This document shows, piece by piece, positions 44,153 to 52,250 of a DNA stretch of 64,000 nt (position 1 is its first letter; every line of letters starts with the position of its first letter). Source of the stretch: Ammoniphilus resinae (lineage in GTDB: Bacteria > Bacillota > Bacilli > Aneurinibacillales > RAOX-1); the NCBI RefSeq assembly GCF_017873965.1, contig NZ_JAGGKT010000010.1, positions 123,851 through 187,850 on the forward strand, written 5' to 3'. A program made the position numbers and the translations under genes. The notes below the pieces were generated by a model, which did not search any database, was not told the DNA's origin, and saw only the letters and a list, made by a program, of their open reading frames with translations.

Positions 44153-44181
44153 TTGACAGTAGAAATATTGTGTTTTAATAT
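44153..44181 (+). promoter_or_regulatory. Promoter of the TRAP/cyclase operon
   Basis: TTGACA (44153-44158), 17 bp, TAATAT (44176-44181). The first operator begins 9 bp after the -10 box. Confidence 0.7.
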
Positions 44182-44189
44182 GGATACTA

Positions 44190-44205
44190 GGTAAAGCGAT
44201 TAACC
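44190..44205. promoter_or_regulatory. LacI operator 1
   Basis: GGTAAAGCGATTAACC, a 16-bp imperfect dyad covering the predicted transcription start. Confidence 0.6.
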
Positions 44206-44294
44206 AAAATAAGAAAAATAAATAACTAAAGTTTCGCAAAAGAAAACTTAGATTAACTTTTTAGAAAGGTGTTTTAACTAGGGAAAATCAAAAA

Positions 44295-44310
44295 GGGTAA
44301 GCGATTAACC
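44295..44310. promoter_or_regulatory. LacI operator 2
   Basis: GGGTAAGCGATTAACC, 105 bp from operator 1 (about ten helical turns), so looping between the two sites is possible. Confidence 0.6.
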
Positions 44311-44336
44311 ATTAATTTTAGGGGAGTTGAAGAAAA

Positions 44337-45401
44337 ATGAGGAAGCTTTTATCTTTTTCAGCCATCGTTTTAAGTGCAGCTTTTCTAACAACTGGCTGTG
44401 GATCCTCACAAGAAGCTACAACTGAGCAGCCCAAAGAGCAGCCACAATCACAGCAACAAGCGCCACAACAACCAGAGAAGGCAGCAGGGAGTCAAGAAAA
44501 AATAGAATTTGGATTTGGACACGTTATGCCGATGGATCACCCGGAACATTTGGCAGCGCAAAAGTTTGCAGAAATCCTCGACCAGAAAACAAGTGGGCGA
44601 ATTAAGGTAAACGTTTATCCTGCAGCACAAATGGGGGGATCCAGGGAGTTAATGACAAGCGTCATGAATGGAAGCATTGAGATGGTATCGACTTCAACTT
44701 TTGGTACGGTGGATCAACAACAATTAACACTGTCCTTGCCATATCTGTTCAAAGATTTTGACCATGTGAGCAAGTTTGTGGAAAGTGATATTTCCAACCA
44801 ACTCTTATCCCGTCTGGATTCGCAAGGTGTACATGGAATGGGCTACTGGATGGTTGGTTTCCGCAATGTAGGAAACAGCAAGCACCCGATCAAGACACCG
44901 GAGGACATGAAGGGACTCCTGCTCCGTGTATATGAGGATGAAATGCTGAAGGATACGATAGCTGCCCTCGGAGCGAACGCGACGGTTATGCCGGTGACGG
45001 AAGTGTATACCGCTTTACAAACGGGAACGATCGACGGGGAAGAAAATCCATATGCAATTACATATACTCAGAAATTTTTCGAGGGCTACAAGTATAAGAC
45101 GGAAACCCGCCATCTAAACAATTTCGAAGTCGTGGCGGCCAATCTCAATTGGTGGAATTCCCTCGCCAAAGAGGATCAAGAGCTCATCAATGGTGCTTAT
45201 AAGGAAGCGACAGTCTATTACAACCAATTGCAGAAGGAAGCAGATGAAAAATATAAGCAATCCTTACTTGATGCGGGAATGGAAATTACAGAAATCACGG
45301 ATTATGAGCCATGGATTAAGGCAGTGCAACCGGTCTATGACAAATGGGAAAAAACCTTGGGTGCTGACCTGATCAAATCGATTAAAGAATTAGGGTGGTA
45401 G
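44337..45401 (+). CDS. dctP: TRAP transporter substrate-binding lipoprotein (DctP family)
   Basis: A 354-residue receptor. The signal peptide ends with the lipobox LTTGC (Cys about 21), then a Gln/Pro-rich linker to about residue 55. The core begins KIEFGFGHVMPMDHPEH; MKGLLLRVYED carries the conserved Arg, and TIDGEENPYAITY follows. First gene of a long operon (TRAP, three cyclase homologues, SDR) under two LacI operators. A GC-rich stem-loop separates it from dctQ. The solute is a small organic acid or amide of unknown identity. Confidence 0.92.
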   Translation: MRKLLSFSAIVLSAAFLTTGCGSSQEATTEQPKEQPQSQQQAPQQPEKAAGSQEKIEFGFGHVMPMDHPEHLAAQKFAEILDQKTSGRIKVNVYPAAQMGGSRELMTSVMNGSIEMVSTSTFGTVDQQQLTLSLPYLFKDFDHVSKFVESDISNQLLSRLDSQGVHGMGYWMVGFRNVGNSKHPIKTPEDMKGLLLRVYEDEMLKDTIAALGANATVMPVTEVYTALQTGTIDGEENPYAITYTQKFFEGYKYKTETRHLNNFEVVAANLNWWNSLAKEDQELINGAYKEATVYYNQLQKEADEKYKQSLLDAGMEITEITDYEPWIKAVQPVYDKWEKTLGADLIKSIKELGW

Positions 45402-45407
45402 TTCGAT

Positions 45408-45430
45408 GCCGGAAGGGCACACCTTCCGGC
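45408..45430 (+). promoter_or_regulatory. Intercistronic stem-loop, dctP-dctQ
   Basis: GCCGGAAGG and CCTTCCGGC, a perfect 9-bp stem with a 5-nt loop and no U-tract. Same position in the operon as the hairpins at 1828 and 29040. Confidence 0.65.
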
Positions 45431-45458
45431 TAACATTCAGCAAAGGAGGAGGGAACCC

Positions 45459-45977
45459 ATGCTGATTCAAAGGCTGAGCGATGTATTGGATACCTGGACC
45501 AGAAGGCTGGTCATGGTGCTCGTCTGCTTGCTATTTTTAAATGTGCTTGTTACCGCACTACTTAGGTACGCCTTCAATATAAGCATTGTCAGTTCCTATG
45601 ACTATTCGCGAATCTTTTTTCTCTGGTGCACGTTTTTAGGGGCCGGTATGGTGTTTAAGGCAAAGGGTCATGCCAAGTTCGTCTTTTTCTATGACCGGAC
45701 AAAAGAGGGACTTCGGTTCTTGGTGGACCTGATCTGTAACACGCTTTATGTCATTTTTTTCGCCGTCATCCTGGTGGTTGGCACGAAATTGACGATTTCC
45801 GTGAGCGCACAGGTGCTTCCCGCATCGGGAATTACAGCAGCTTGGCTGTATTTGCCCATTCTGATCGCTGCCTTTCTGATGCTGATTCATGTATTATCTT
45901 TTTTCCATCACGATTTTGTCACCTTCAGAGAAGCGAAGGCCGAGGTCAAAGTAGGCGAAGGGGTTGAAAATCTATGA
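45459..45977 (+). CDS. dctQ: TRAP transporter small permease (DctQ family)
   Basis: A 172-residue membrane protein with four hydrophobic helices. SSYDYSRIFFLWCTFLGAGMVFKAKGHAKF holds the family motif region. AAAGGAGGAGGG precedes the ATG. It overlaps dctM by 4 bp. It pairs with DctM as the membrane part of the transporter. Confidence 0.9.
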   Translation: MLIQRLSDVLDTWTRRLVMVLVCLLFLNVLVTALLRYAFNISIVSSYDYSRIFFLWCTFLGAGMVFKAKGHAKFVFFYDRTKEGLRFLVDLICNTLYVIFFAVILVVGTKLTISVSAQVLPASGITAAWLYLPILIAAFLMLIHVLSFFHHDFVTFREAKAEVKVGEGVENL

Positions 45978-47248
45978 CCCTGATTATGGTAATTGGTCTT
46001 TTTACATTTCTATCGATTGTTGGGATGCCTTTAGGCTTTGGGTTAGGGATTGCCACGATGATTGCCATTCTGGCTACGATGAATATCCCGCTAAATATCG
46101 TCATGGAGAGAATGCTGCTTGGGGTGGATTCCTTTTTATTCGTGGCGATTCCCTTATTCATGATGGCAGCAAGCATCATGAACAGGGCCGGGGTAACCGA
46201 TCGGATCCTCGCTTTTGCCACCTCGTTAGTTGGACACATTCCAGGAGGGTTAGGGCACTCCAATGTGGTAGCTAGTATCATTTTCGGGGGGATTTCCGGA
46301 TCGGCGATCGCAGACAGTGCGGCACTTGGCAAAATTGAAATCGAAGCGATGACAAAACAAGGCTATCCCAAAAAGTTTTCGGCGGCCTTAACATGTGCCT
46401 CCGCAACGATTGGACCGATTTTTCCACCGAGTATCCCGATGGTAATTTACGGAGGCATTGCCGGGGTGTCAGTCGGAAAACTCTTTTTGGGGGGAATTTT
46501 ACCGGGATTACTGATCGCCGCATGCTTAATGATCATGGTGTATTACTTTGCTATCCGTAAGAATTATCCAAGGGAACCTTTTTCACTTAAAAGGGTAAAA
46601 GATGACTTCTTGGCCTCCTTTTTCCCGGTGATGACACCTGTTTTGATCGTAGGAGGAATTACGCTGGGGGTTTTTACCCCTACGGAAGCTGCAGCTTTCA
46701 CCGTTTTATATGCATTTATCCTAGGCTTTTTCGTCTATCGTGAGTTAAAAATTTCTATGCTGCCAGAAATTCTCATGGAAACCATCACGACCTCTGCTGT
46801 CGTTATGTTCATCATCTCTACTGCATCGGCGTTTTCCTGGGTGTTAACCCGGGCACAGCTGGGGCGCGTCTTGTCGGAGTGGGCATCCAGTGCTGGAAGT
46901 GTGGCAGCCTTTCTGATTGTTGTCAATGTGATCTTGCTTATCCTGGGGATGGTGATGGAGTCTACAGCGATCCTCATTATCATGACACCCTTGCTTGTAC
47001 CGGTTGCGCAAGTGTTAGGAATTGACCTGGTCCATTTTGGCATCATGATGGTTCTGAACTTAATGATTGGATTGTGCACACCGCCTTTTGGATTAAGTTT
47101 ATTTACAGTTAGTCAAATTGCCAACATGTCCTTAGAAGATCTGATGAAAGCGATCCTGCCGTTTATTCCGTTCCTCTTGATCGCCTTATTGTTGGTGATG
47201 TTTATCCCATCTTTAACGACTTGGATTCCATCCTTGTTCTTCAAATAA
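45974..47248 (+). CDS. dctM: TRAP transporter large permease (DctM family)
   Basis: A 424-residue permease, the same length as the DctM at 29587 and clearly related (FGGISGSAIADSAALG, GPIFPPSIPMVIYGG, GLCTPPFGLSLFTVSQ). About twelve membrane helices. It couples sodium entry to solute uptake. The first cyclase-family gene starts 18 bp after the stop. Confidence 0.93.
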   Translation: MTLIMVIGLFTFLSIVGMPLGFGLGIATMIAILATMNIPLNIVMERMLLGVDSFLFVAIPLFMMAASIMNRAGVTDRILAFATSLVGHIPGGLGHSNVVASIIFGGISGSAIADSAALGKIEIEAMTKQGYPKKFSAALTCASATIGPIFPPSIPMVIYGGIAGVSVGKLFLGGILPGLLIAACLMIMVYYFAIRKNYPREPFSLKRVKDDFLASFFPVMTPVLIVGGITLGVFTPTEAAAFTVLYAFILGFFVYRELKISMLPEILMETITTSAVVMFIISTASAFSWVLTRAQLGRVLSEWASSAGSVAAFLIVVNVILLILGMVMESTAILIIMTPLLVPVAQVLGIDLVHFGIMMVLNLMIGLCTPPFGLSLFTVSQIANMSLEDLMKAILPFIPFLLIALLLVMFIPSLTTWIPSLFFK

Positions 47249-47266
47249 AAGGAGGTGCTTCATAGT

Positions 47267-47941
47267 ATGAACGTAATTGATCTCTCGATGACGATTCGAA
47301 ACCACTGGCGATGGAAGATAGAGCACGTCGTCCAAGACTTCAAGGAAGGAAATGATTTCAGATCCTCTGCCTTTTACATGGGGGCGCATGCTTTTACACA
47401 TGTGGATACCCCTCTGCACTGCAAGTCTGGAGAAGCAACAATAGAGCAAATGGCTGTCGATTCCTACAGCGGGGAGGCTGCAGTGATTGATCTTTCATAC
47501 AAAAAGCCAGATGATCCGATTACTGTCGAGGATTTGCAAAAGGCAGAGCATGTGAGGATGAATGAGAAAATCATCTTGCTGAAAACGTGCTGGGATCTTC
47601 ACTTTAGTCCAGACAGCAAAGAGTATTGGATCCGGGCCCCTTATGTTACAGAGGAGGCGGCGATCTGGCTGAGGGATAAAAAGCCGATGGTGGTAGGCTT
47701 TGATTTTCCACAGGATTATCCCATGAAGTTGATTGAAGGAGGGAAATTCAGCTTAAAAGAAATGCCGACACATATCCATTTGCTCAATGAAGGCATTCTA
47801 CTTGTGGAATATCTTTGCAACATGTCCCAGATTACAGGAAATCGCGTACAGTTCCTGTGCTTGCCTTTAAAATTTGAAAACTCCGAAGGGGCACCTGCCC
47901 GGGCCATTGTGATTGAAAATGAAGAGGAGGACATGCGATGA
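47267..47941 (+). CDS. Cyclase-family metal-dependent hydrolase (kynurenine formamidase-like)
   Basis: A 224-residue protein. Its metal motif is HAFTHVDTPLH at residues 41-51, i.e. the canonical H-x-x-T-H-x-D-x-P-x-H of the cyclase/KynB family (His41, His45, Asp47, His51). It hydrolyses amides or lactones such as N-formylkynurenine or isatin. The ATG at 47267 is preferred, with AAAGGAGG upstream; a GTG at 47255 overlaps that site. It overlaps the SDR gene by 4 bp. It is the only one of the three family members here with an intact metal site. Confidence 0.85.
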   Translation: MNVIDLSMTIRNHWRWKIEHVVQDFKEGNDFRSSAFYMGAHAFTHVDTPLHCKSGEATIEQMAVDSYSGEAAVIDLSYKKPDDPITVEDLQKAEHVRMNEKIILLKTCWDLHFSPDSKEYWIRAPYVTEEAAIWLRDKKPMVVGFDFPQDYPMKLIEGGKFSLKEMPTHIHLLNEGILLVEYLCNMSQITGNRVQFLCLPLKFENSEGAPARAIVIENEEEDMR

Positions 47942-48729
47942 GCTTTGACGGCCAAGTGGCCATTGTGACGGGCGGGGCAAGCGGAATTGGCAAGGAAACG
48001 GCGCGTGTTTTTGCCCAAAAGGGAGCAGCTGTAGCCATTATCGATTATGCTGGCGATGCGGCGATCAATGCGGCTTTTGAGGTTAGCAAGGACACCGGTA
48101 ATGATCAGATCATGGGGATTAAAGCAGATGTGGCCCAAAGCAAAGAAGTGGTGGCCATGGTGGATGAGGTGGTGAAATCCTATGGTCGAATCGATTTTCT
48201 AGTCAACTCCGCTGCGATCCGGGCTGCCGGCAATGTTCTCACACTAGATAAGGAGGTATGGGATCAGGTAATGCAGGTTAATCTGAAGGGCATGTTCCTG
48301 ACGTCTAGATACTGCTTACCCAAAATGATCGAGGGGGGCGGCGGCTCGATTGTCCATATTTCGTCGGTGCAGTCTTTTGCTTCGCAAAAGAATGTCGTAG
48401 CGTATACCGCTTCCAAAGGGGGAATCAACGCATTAACCCGGGCGATGGCTGTCGATCATGCCGCGGACCATATCCGAGTCAATGCAGTCTGTCCCGGCAC
48501 GACCTACACCCCTGCTGTGATTAAATCGGCTGGACGATTTGAAGGGGAGAAAACGTTGGAGGAATGGGGCAAGGCAAACCCTGTAGGGCGCTTAGGTGAA
48601 AGCTTGGAAATTGCCCATTTGGTGGTGTTTCTTTGTAGCCGGGAAGCCAGTTTTATGACGGGTGGCGTCTACACAGCAGATGGTGGATTATTGGCCAAGT
48701 TACCATGTGAATTACCTGAAAACAATTGA
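47938..48729 (+). CDS. SDR-family NAD(P)-dependent oxidoreductase
   Basis: A 263-residue classical short-chain dehydrogenase. TGGASGIGKETARVF (TGxxxGxG) is at residues 10-24, the catalytic Ser is in VHISSVQS and the Tyr-Lys pair in YTASKGG. VCPGTTYTPAV follows the active site. The start overlaps the preceding stop, giving tight coupling. It probably oxidises an alcohol intermediate of the pathway served by the TRAP transporter and hydrolases. Confidence 0.92.
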   Translation: MSFDGQVAIVTGGASGIGKETARVFAQKGAAVAIIDYAGDAAINAAFEVSKDTGNDQIMGIKADVAQSKEVVAMVDEVVKSYGRIDFLVNSAAIRAAGNVLTLDKEVWDQVMQVNLKGMFLTSRYCLPKMIEGGGGSIVHISSVQSFASQKNVVAYTASKGGINALTRAMAVDHAADHIRVNAVCPGTTYTPAVIKSAGRFEGEKTLEEWGKANPVGRLGESLEIAHLVVFLCSREASFMTGGVYTADGGLLAKLPCELPENN

Positions 48730-48761
48730 TATTTAAACTTACAAAATTGGAGGGAAAATGT

Positions 48762-49550
48762 ATGTCTAAGTGGATCGATTTAACTTTACCTTTATATGAA
48801 TATATGCCAGTAGGAAATGTTTGGGCTTGGGATGTCCCTTTTCAAACCGAAACAATTACGAAGGATTCGTTTAATGGCTATGAATTAACCATGATCAAAA
48901 TGTTCTCCGAAACCGGAACACGCCTCATGATTCGTGCGATGCAGGATCCCAAAGCACCTAGAGTACATGAGTTGCCTTTAGAAACCTTGATGATGAGGGA
49001 TGCCGTTGTTGTGGATCTGCCTGCTGCGGCTGACTATGAAGTGAGTGGAAGGGATATTATCAACGCCTTTGAAGGGGTTGAAATCCGCACCAAGGATGCC
49101 ATCATCCTTCGCACCGGCTGGGGTGATAACGAAAGATGGGTCGAGATTGGCGATGATTATGCTCGCACCGCACCACACTATTCCAAAGAAGCAGCAGAGC
49201 AGCTCGTTGAAATCATGAAAGCGCATGATTCAGATCTTGTCGGTACGGATATTCCATACTGGGGTGGCGGTAGAAAATACCAATTGCCGCTATGGGGCTC
49301 CAAGCCAGCTTGGGAGAGGAATCCCTTCCCATCCGTTGAAGCAAAGCGCTTCCTTGCCCAATATTCGCGGGAGAAAGCTTATGAGGATTTCCCATCTCCC
49401 AATGTACTGAACTCAGCCGACGTGATGTATATCGGAGCGATGTGTAATTTGGGAGCAATCTCTAAGTCCCGTGTGAAGCTTTCCGTCTTGCCATTGAAGG
49501 TCCAAGGGGCCCGCGGTGCGACTTGTAATGTTGTAGCTTTAGAAGAATAG
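48762..49550 (+). CDS. Cyclase-family homologue lacking the metal motif (A)
   Basis: A 262-residue member of the cyclase fold: WIDLTLPLYEYMPVGNVWAW at the start, DAIILRTGWGDNERW in the middle. Where the family has HxGTHxDxPxHF, this protein reads SETGTRLMIRAMQDP (residues 49-63), so the two His and the Asp are replaced by Glu, Arg and Met. The ATG at 48762 follows GGAGGGAAAATGT. It is a close paralogue of the next gene. It may use other ligands, or be a non-metal or structural partner of the intact enzyme. Confidence 0.75.
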   Translation: MSKWIDLTLPLYEYMPVGNVWAWDVPFQTETITKDSFNGYELTMIKMFSETGTRLMIRAMQDPKAPRVHELPLETLMMRDAVVVDLPAAADYEVSGRDIINAFEGVEIRTKDAIILRTGWGDNERWVEIGDDYARTAPHYSKEAAEQLVEIMKAHDSDLVGTDIPYWGGGRKYQLPLWGSKPAWERNPFPSVEAKRFLAQYSREKAYEDFPSPNVLNSADVMYIGAMCNLGAISKSRVKLSVLPLKVQGARGATCNVVALEE

Positions 49551-49566
49551 AAGGAGGAATTGAGAG

Positions 49567-50358
49567 ATGGCAAATGTAATTAATCTAACCTTACCACTTT
49601 ATCCTGGAATGCCGGTAGGAAACGTATGGGCTTGGGATGCCCCTTATCGGCAGGAACCGATTGTGACATTAGAACAAAATGGGGTGCGGATCGACGCTAT
49701 TTCCCTACACTCCGAAACCGGGACCCGGCTGATGATGGCGGCGACCATTGATCACACCGCACCCACGATTGGGGAAATTGACCTAAATAAATTTGTTAAC
49801 CGCGACGCCGTGGTGATCGATATACCAAAGGGTCCGGAAGAGGAAATTACACCGGAAGACATTGAACGCTATGTGGCAGTGGATCCGGAATACCGCGAAG
49901 GCGATATCGTCTTAATCCGCACGGGGTGGGGCAATGATCGACGCTATGAAAAGATAGGGGACAACTACGCGATCCAGACTCCCCATTTCCGGGAAGATGG
50001 CTCCATCCGTTTAACAGAAATCATGAAGCAAAAGAAAAGCGACACCGTTGCCATCGACGTGGCCTATGTAGGATCCTGCGGCTGGAAGCATATGAAAAAG
50101 GAGTGGGTCGACCTCCCACCTTGGCTGCGTACCCCGTTCCCATCCGAAACAGCAAAAACGTATCTCAAGCACTATACTAAAGATAAATCCTGGCCCGACT
50201 GGGCAGCGTCCTGGCCGCTCCATGCACACGGCTACATCATAGCGGCTCTGTGTAACCTGAATCAGATCACGAAAAAGCGGGTGAAGCTGACGGCCCTTCC
50301 GCTTATGACCAGAGATTGCATCGGTGCCCCAGTTACGGTGGTGGCAATCGAGGATTAG
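49567..50358 (+). CDS. Cyclase-family homologue lacking the metal motif (B)
   Basis: A 263-residue paralogue of the preceding protein: both start INLTLPLYPGMPVGNVWAWD-like and share IVLIRTGWGNDRRYEKIGD-type centres. The metal motif position reads HSETGTRLMMAATIDH (residues 48-63), again without the THxD core. GAAGGAGGAATT precedes the ATG. It is the last gene of the LacI-controlled operon and a terminator follows. The two paralogues may form a hetero-oligomer. Confidence 0.75.
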   Translation: MANVINLTLPLYPGMPVGNVWAWDAPYRQEPIVTLEQNGVRIDAISLHSETGTRLMMAATIDHTAPTIGEIDLNKFVNRDAVVIDIPKGPEEEITPEDIERYVAVDPEYREGDIVLIRTGWGNDRRYEKIGDNYAIQTPHFREDGSIRLTEIMKQKKSDTVAIDVAYVGSCGWKHMKKEWVDLPPWLRTPFPSETAKTYLKHYTKDKSWPDWAASWPLHAHGYIIAALCNLNQITKKRVKLTALPLMTRDCIGAPVTVVAIED

Positions 50359-50373
50359 TGATTTGTGTGAAAG

Positions 50374-50406
50374 ACCCTTGGATAGAGGAATCCAGGGGTT
50401 TTTTTG
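50374..50406 (+). terminator. Terminator of TRAP/cyclase operon
   Basis: ACCCTTGGAT and ATCCAGGGGT form a stem around AGAGGA, followed by T7. Confidence 0.85.
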
Positions 50407-50410
50407 TGCG

Positions 50411-50655
50411 GGTATACATGGGCTCTGCTCAAGACCCTTTTGGCTGGCTGGTTAGGTGTGATTTGGTCATGAGAGCCCCGGTCAAGACCATTTTGTTGGC
50501 TTGTTAGCTGGGATATGGTCATGAGAACCCCGGTCAAGACCATTTTGTTGGCTCGTCAGCTCAATTTTGGTCATGAGAGCACTGCTCATGACCCTTTCCT
50601 CGTCTCGCCTGCTCAGTTTTGGTCATGAGAACCCTGGTCAAGGCCCCCGTCACTC
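50411..50655. repeat. Tandem array 2, about five 52-bp dyad units
   Basis: GGTCATGAG starts at 50465, 50517, 50569 and 50621, an exact 52-bp period; a diverged unit precedes them from about 50413. Each unit holds an inverted repeat, GGTCATGA...TCAAGACC (or TCATGACC), around GAACCCCGG, followed by a ~27-bp spacer with TTTTGTTGGCT. It is unrelated in sequence to the array at 11906 but equal in period. Confidence 0.85.
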
Positions 50656-50733
50656 AGGCCAACTCCCCTTCATCAGGGTGCCCGACCGCGCCCCACACCA
50701 AAACGTCTTCATCGCTCGGCCCCGCGAGCCCCT

Positions 50734-51582
50734 TTAAACGGCGGAAGCAAAACTTCGGGAGAAGCCTTCTCCAACTACTTCTGTTGCCTCACACAAAATG
50801 ATAAAAGCCAGCGGATCAATCGCTTGGACCAATGCCTTGAGTGGGTTGACTTTCGTTGGGCTTAGGACGGTGACCATGATGACTCTCTCATGATTGGTAT
50901 ATCCACCGGCGCCCGATATTCTTGTTAGTCCTCTATCTAATTCATGCAGGATGGTCTGACTAATTTGCTTTTCAAATTCGCCAGAGGTGATGATGTAGGC
51001 GACTTTGGAGCCTTGACTTTTCCCCTGGATAAACTCCATCGTCATGCGCGTCACGAAGGCGCCAAGGAGTGCGTACAATGCCTTTTCTGGCGAGAAAACC
51101 AATCCCCCCGCGATCATGACGGTGGCGTCGAGGAACAAAATCGATGTACTATGCTTGACAGCTCTTTTCTTATGTAGAATCTGGGTAATTAAAGTAAAGC
51201 CCCCGATATTCCCCCCTGCCCGAAAGACCAAAACTAACCCCAGCCCCACACCTAAACCGCTATAGATAGCCGCCAATAGTGGATCATGTGTAAGGGGAGC
51301 CAATCCACGCGTGACATCAACAAAAAAAGGAATCAGTAAGGAACCGAACACCGATTTGAAAAGGGTCCCAAGACCCAAAAAATACCCGCAAATGATCAAT
51401 AAAAGTAAGGTACATCCCCATAAAACAATCGCCGAAGAAACATGAAAGACGGAACTGAGGACAAGGGAGGCTCCAGTTAATCCGCCTGAAGCAATTTCAT
51501 TTGGACTTTGTAATACATTAAAAGCTAATGCAATGATCAGCGTACCTACTAAAATCGATCCATATTGTTTCACCTGGTCCAT
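50734..51582 (-). CDS. YitT-family membrane protein (DUF2179 domain)
   Basis: About 282 residues. Five or six membrane helices (from YGSILVGTLIIALAFNVLQ; the SGGLTG turn is typical), then a cytoplasmic DUF2179 domain (YIITSGEFEKQISQTILHELDRGLTRISGAGGYT). The ATG at 51582 follows AAAGGAGCTAAAGTGC; the frame opens further upstream at 51729 without a start signal. The molecular role of YitT proteins is not settled. It is transcribed alone, convergent with tandem array 2. Confidence 0.85.
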   Translation of the reverse strand: MDQVKQYGSILVGTLIIALAFNVLQSPNEIASGGLTGASLVLSSVFHVSSAIVLWGCTLLLLIICGYFLGLGTLFKSVFGSLLIPFFVDVTRGLAPLTHDPLLAAIYSGLGVGLGLVLVFRAGGNIGGFTLITQILHKKRAVKHSTSILFLDATVMIAGGLVFSPEKALYALLGAFVTRMTMEFIQGKSQGSKVAYIITSGEFEKQISQTILHELDRGLTRISGAGGYTNHERVIMVTVLSPTKVNPLKALVQAIDPLAFIILCEATEVVGEGFSRSFASAV

Positions 51583-52074
51583 GCACTTTAGCTCCTTTTT
51601 TAAAAAGATTATAAGAAGAAAGTGAATTTCTAGCAATGAAGCAAAGAAACGCTTTACATTTTTTATGCTTTGGGGCTTTTTGAAGTTAAATGATGAAAGA
51701 ACCAAACAACATACACGGAATTTTGACAAATTTAAATCAATACAATATCATTAGAAAATACAAATAATTTAATAGCTGTTTCTAGTAAAGCTGAAGGTTA
51801 CCTCTTCTTGGACTCAGGGGCGCTTTGCCCCCACCACGTTTTCCCTTCCCCACTATCAATGGTTTTGTTGCTTCATGGCCTATCACATTCACCTTTTCGT
51901 TACAACTTTCAAAGCATTGACCTCTGAGATTATCACTACTCGAGAGAAGTGATAAAGAAAAACGCTACCTAAGTAATTGGAGTAAGTAACCTTTCAGCTT
52001 GCGCAATATTTTTGAAGGAGGTGAGAATCTGTTTCGTACCGGTTTTATTATGAAATGAAAGGAGGACAAATCAC
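51583..52074. other. Divergent intergenic region
   Basis: About 490 bp between the YitT gene and the NCS1 operon. It is AT-rich on the YitT side. No gene, known riboswitch or clear dyad was recognised. The last 15 bp hold the AAAGGAGG site of the small gene. Confidence 0.4.
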
Positions 52075-52230
52075 TTGCTCGAAAAGCTGGAGAAAGAAAT
52101 TGAGGAACGAGTGGAAATGCTGGAAAACCCCGCCTATGATTATGGACAAACATTTAATAGGCAGGATGTTCTTGGTATTTTGGTGGTTGCGGTGATCTGT
52201 GTTTTAGGTCTAATTTGGGGCAATTTATAA
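52075..52230 (+). CDS. Small single-span membrane protein before NCS1 permease (51 aa)
   Basis: A 51-codon gene with a TTG start 9 nt after AAAGGAGG. The first ~24 residues are charged and helical (LEKLEKEIEERVEMLENPAYDYGQ). After FNRQDVLG comes one membrane helix, ILVVAVICVLGLIWGNL, at the C-terminus. Its stop lies 20 bp before the permease ATG, so the two are surely co-translated. It may be an accessory subunit of the transporter; no family is recognised. Confidence 0.65.
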   Translation: MLEKLEKEIEERVEMLENPAYDYGQTFNRQDVLGILVVAVICVLGLIWGNL

Positions 52231-52250
52231 ACTTACATTGGAGGGAAAGA

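Noticed and set aside
50411..50655. Second possible CRISPR array
   Set aside because: The spacers between dyads are themselves related and the units are only moderately conserved; no cas genes.
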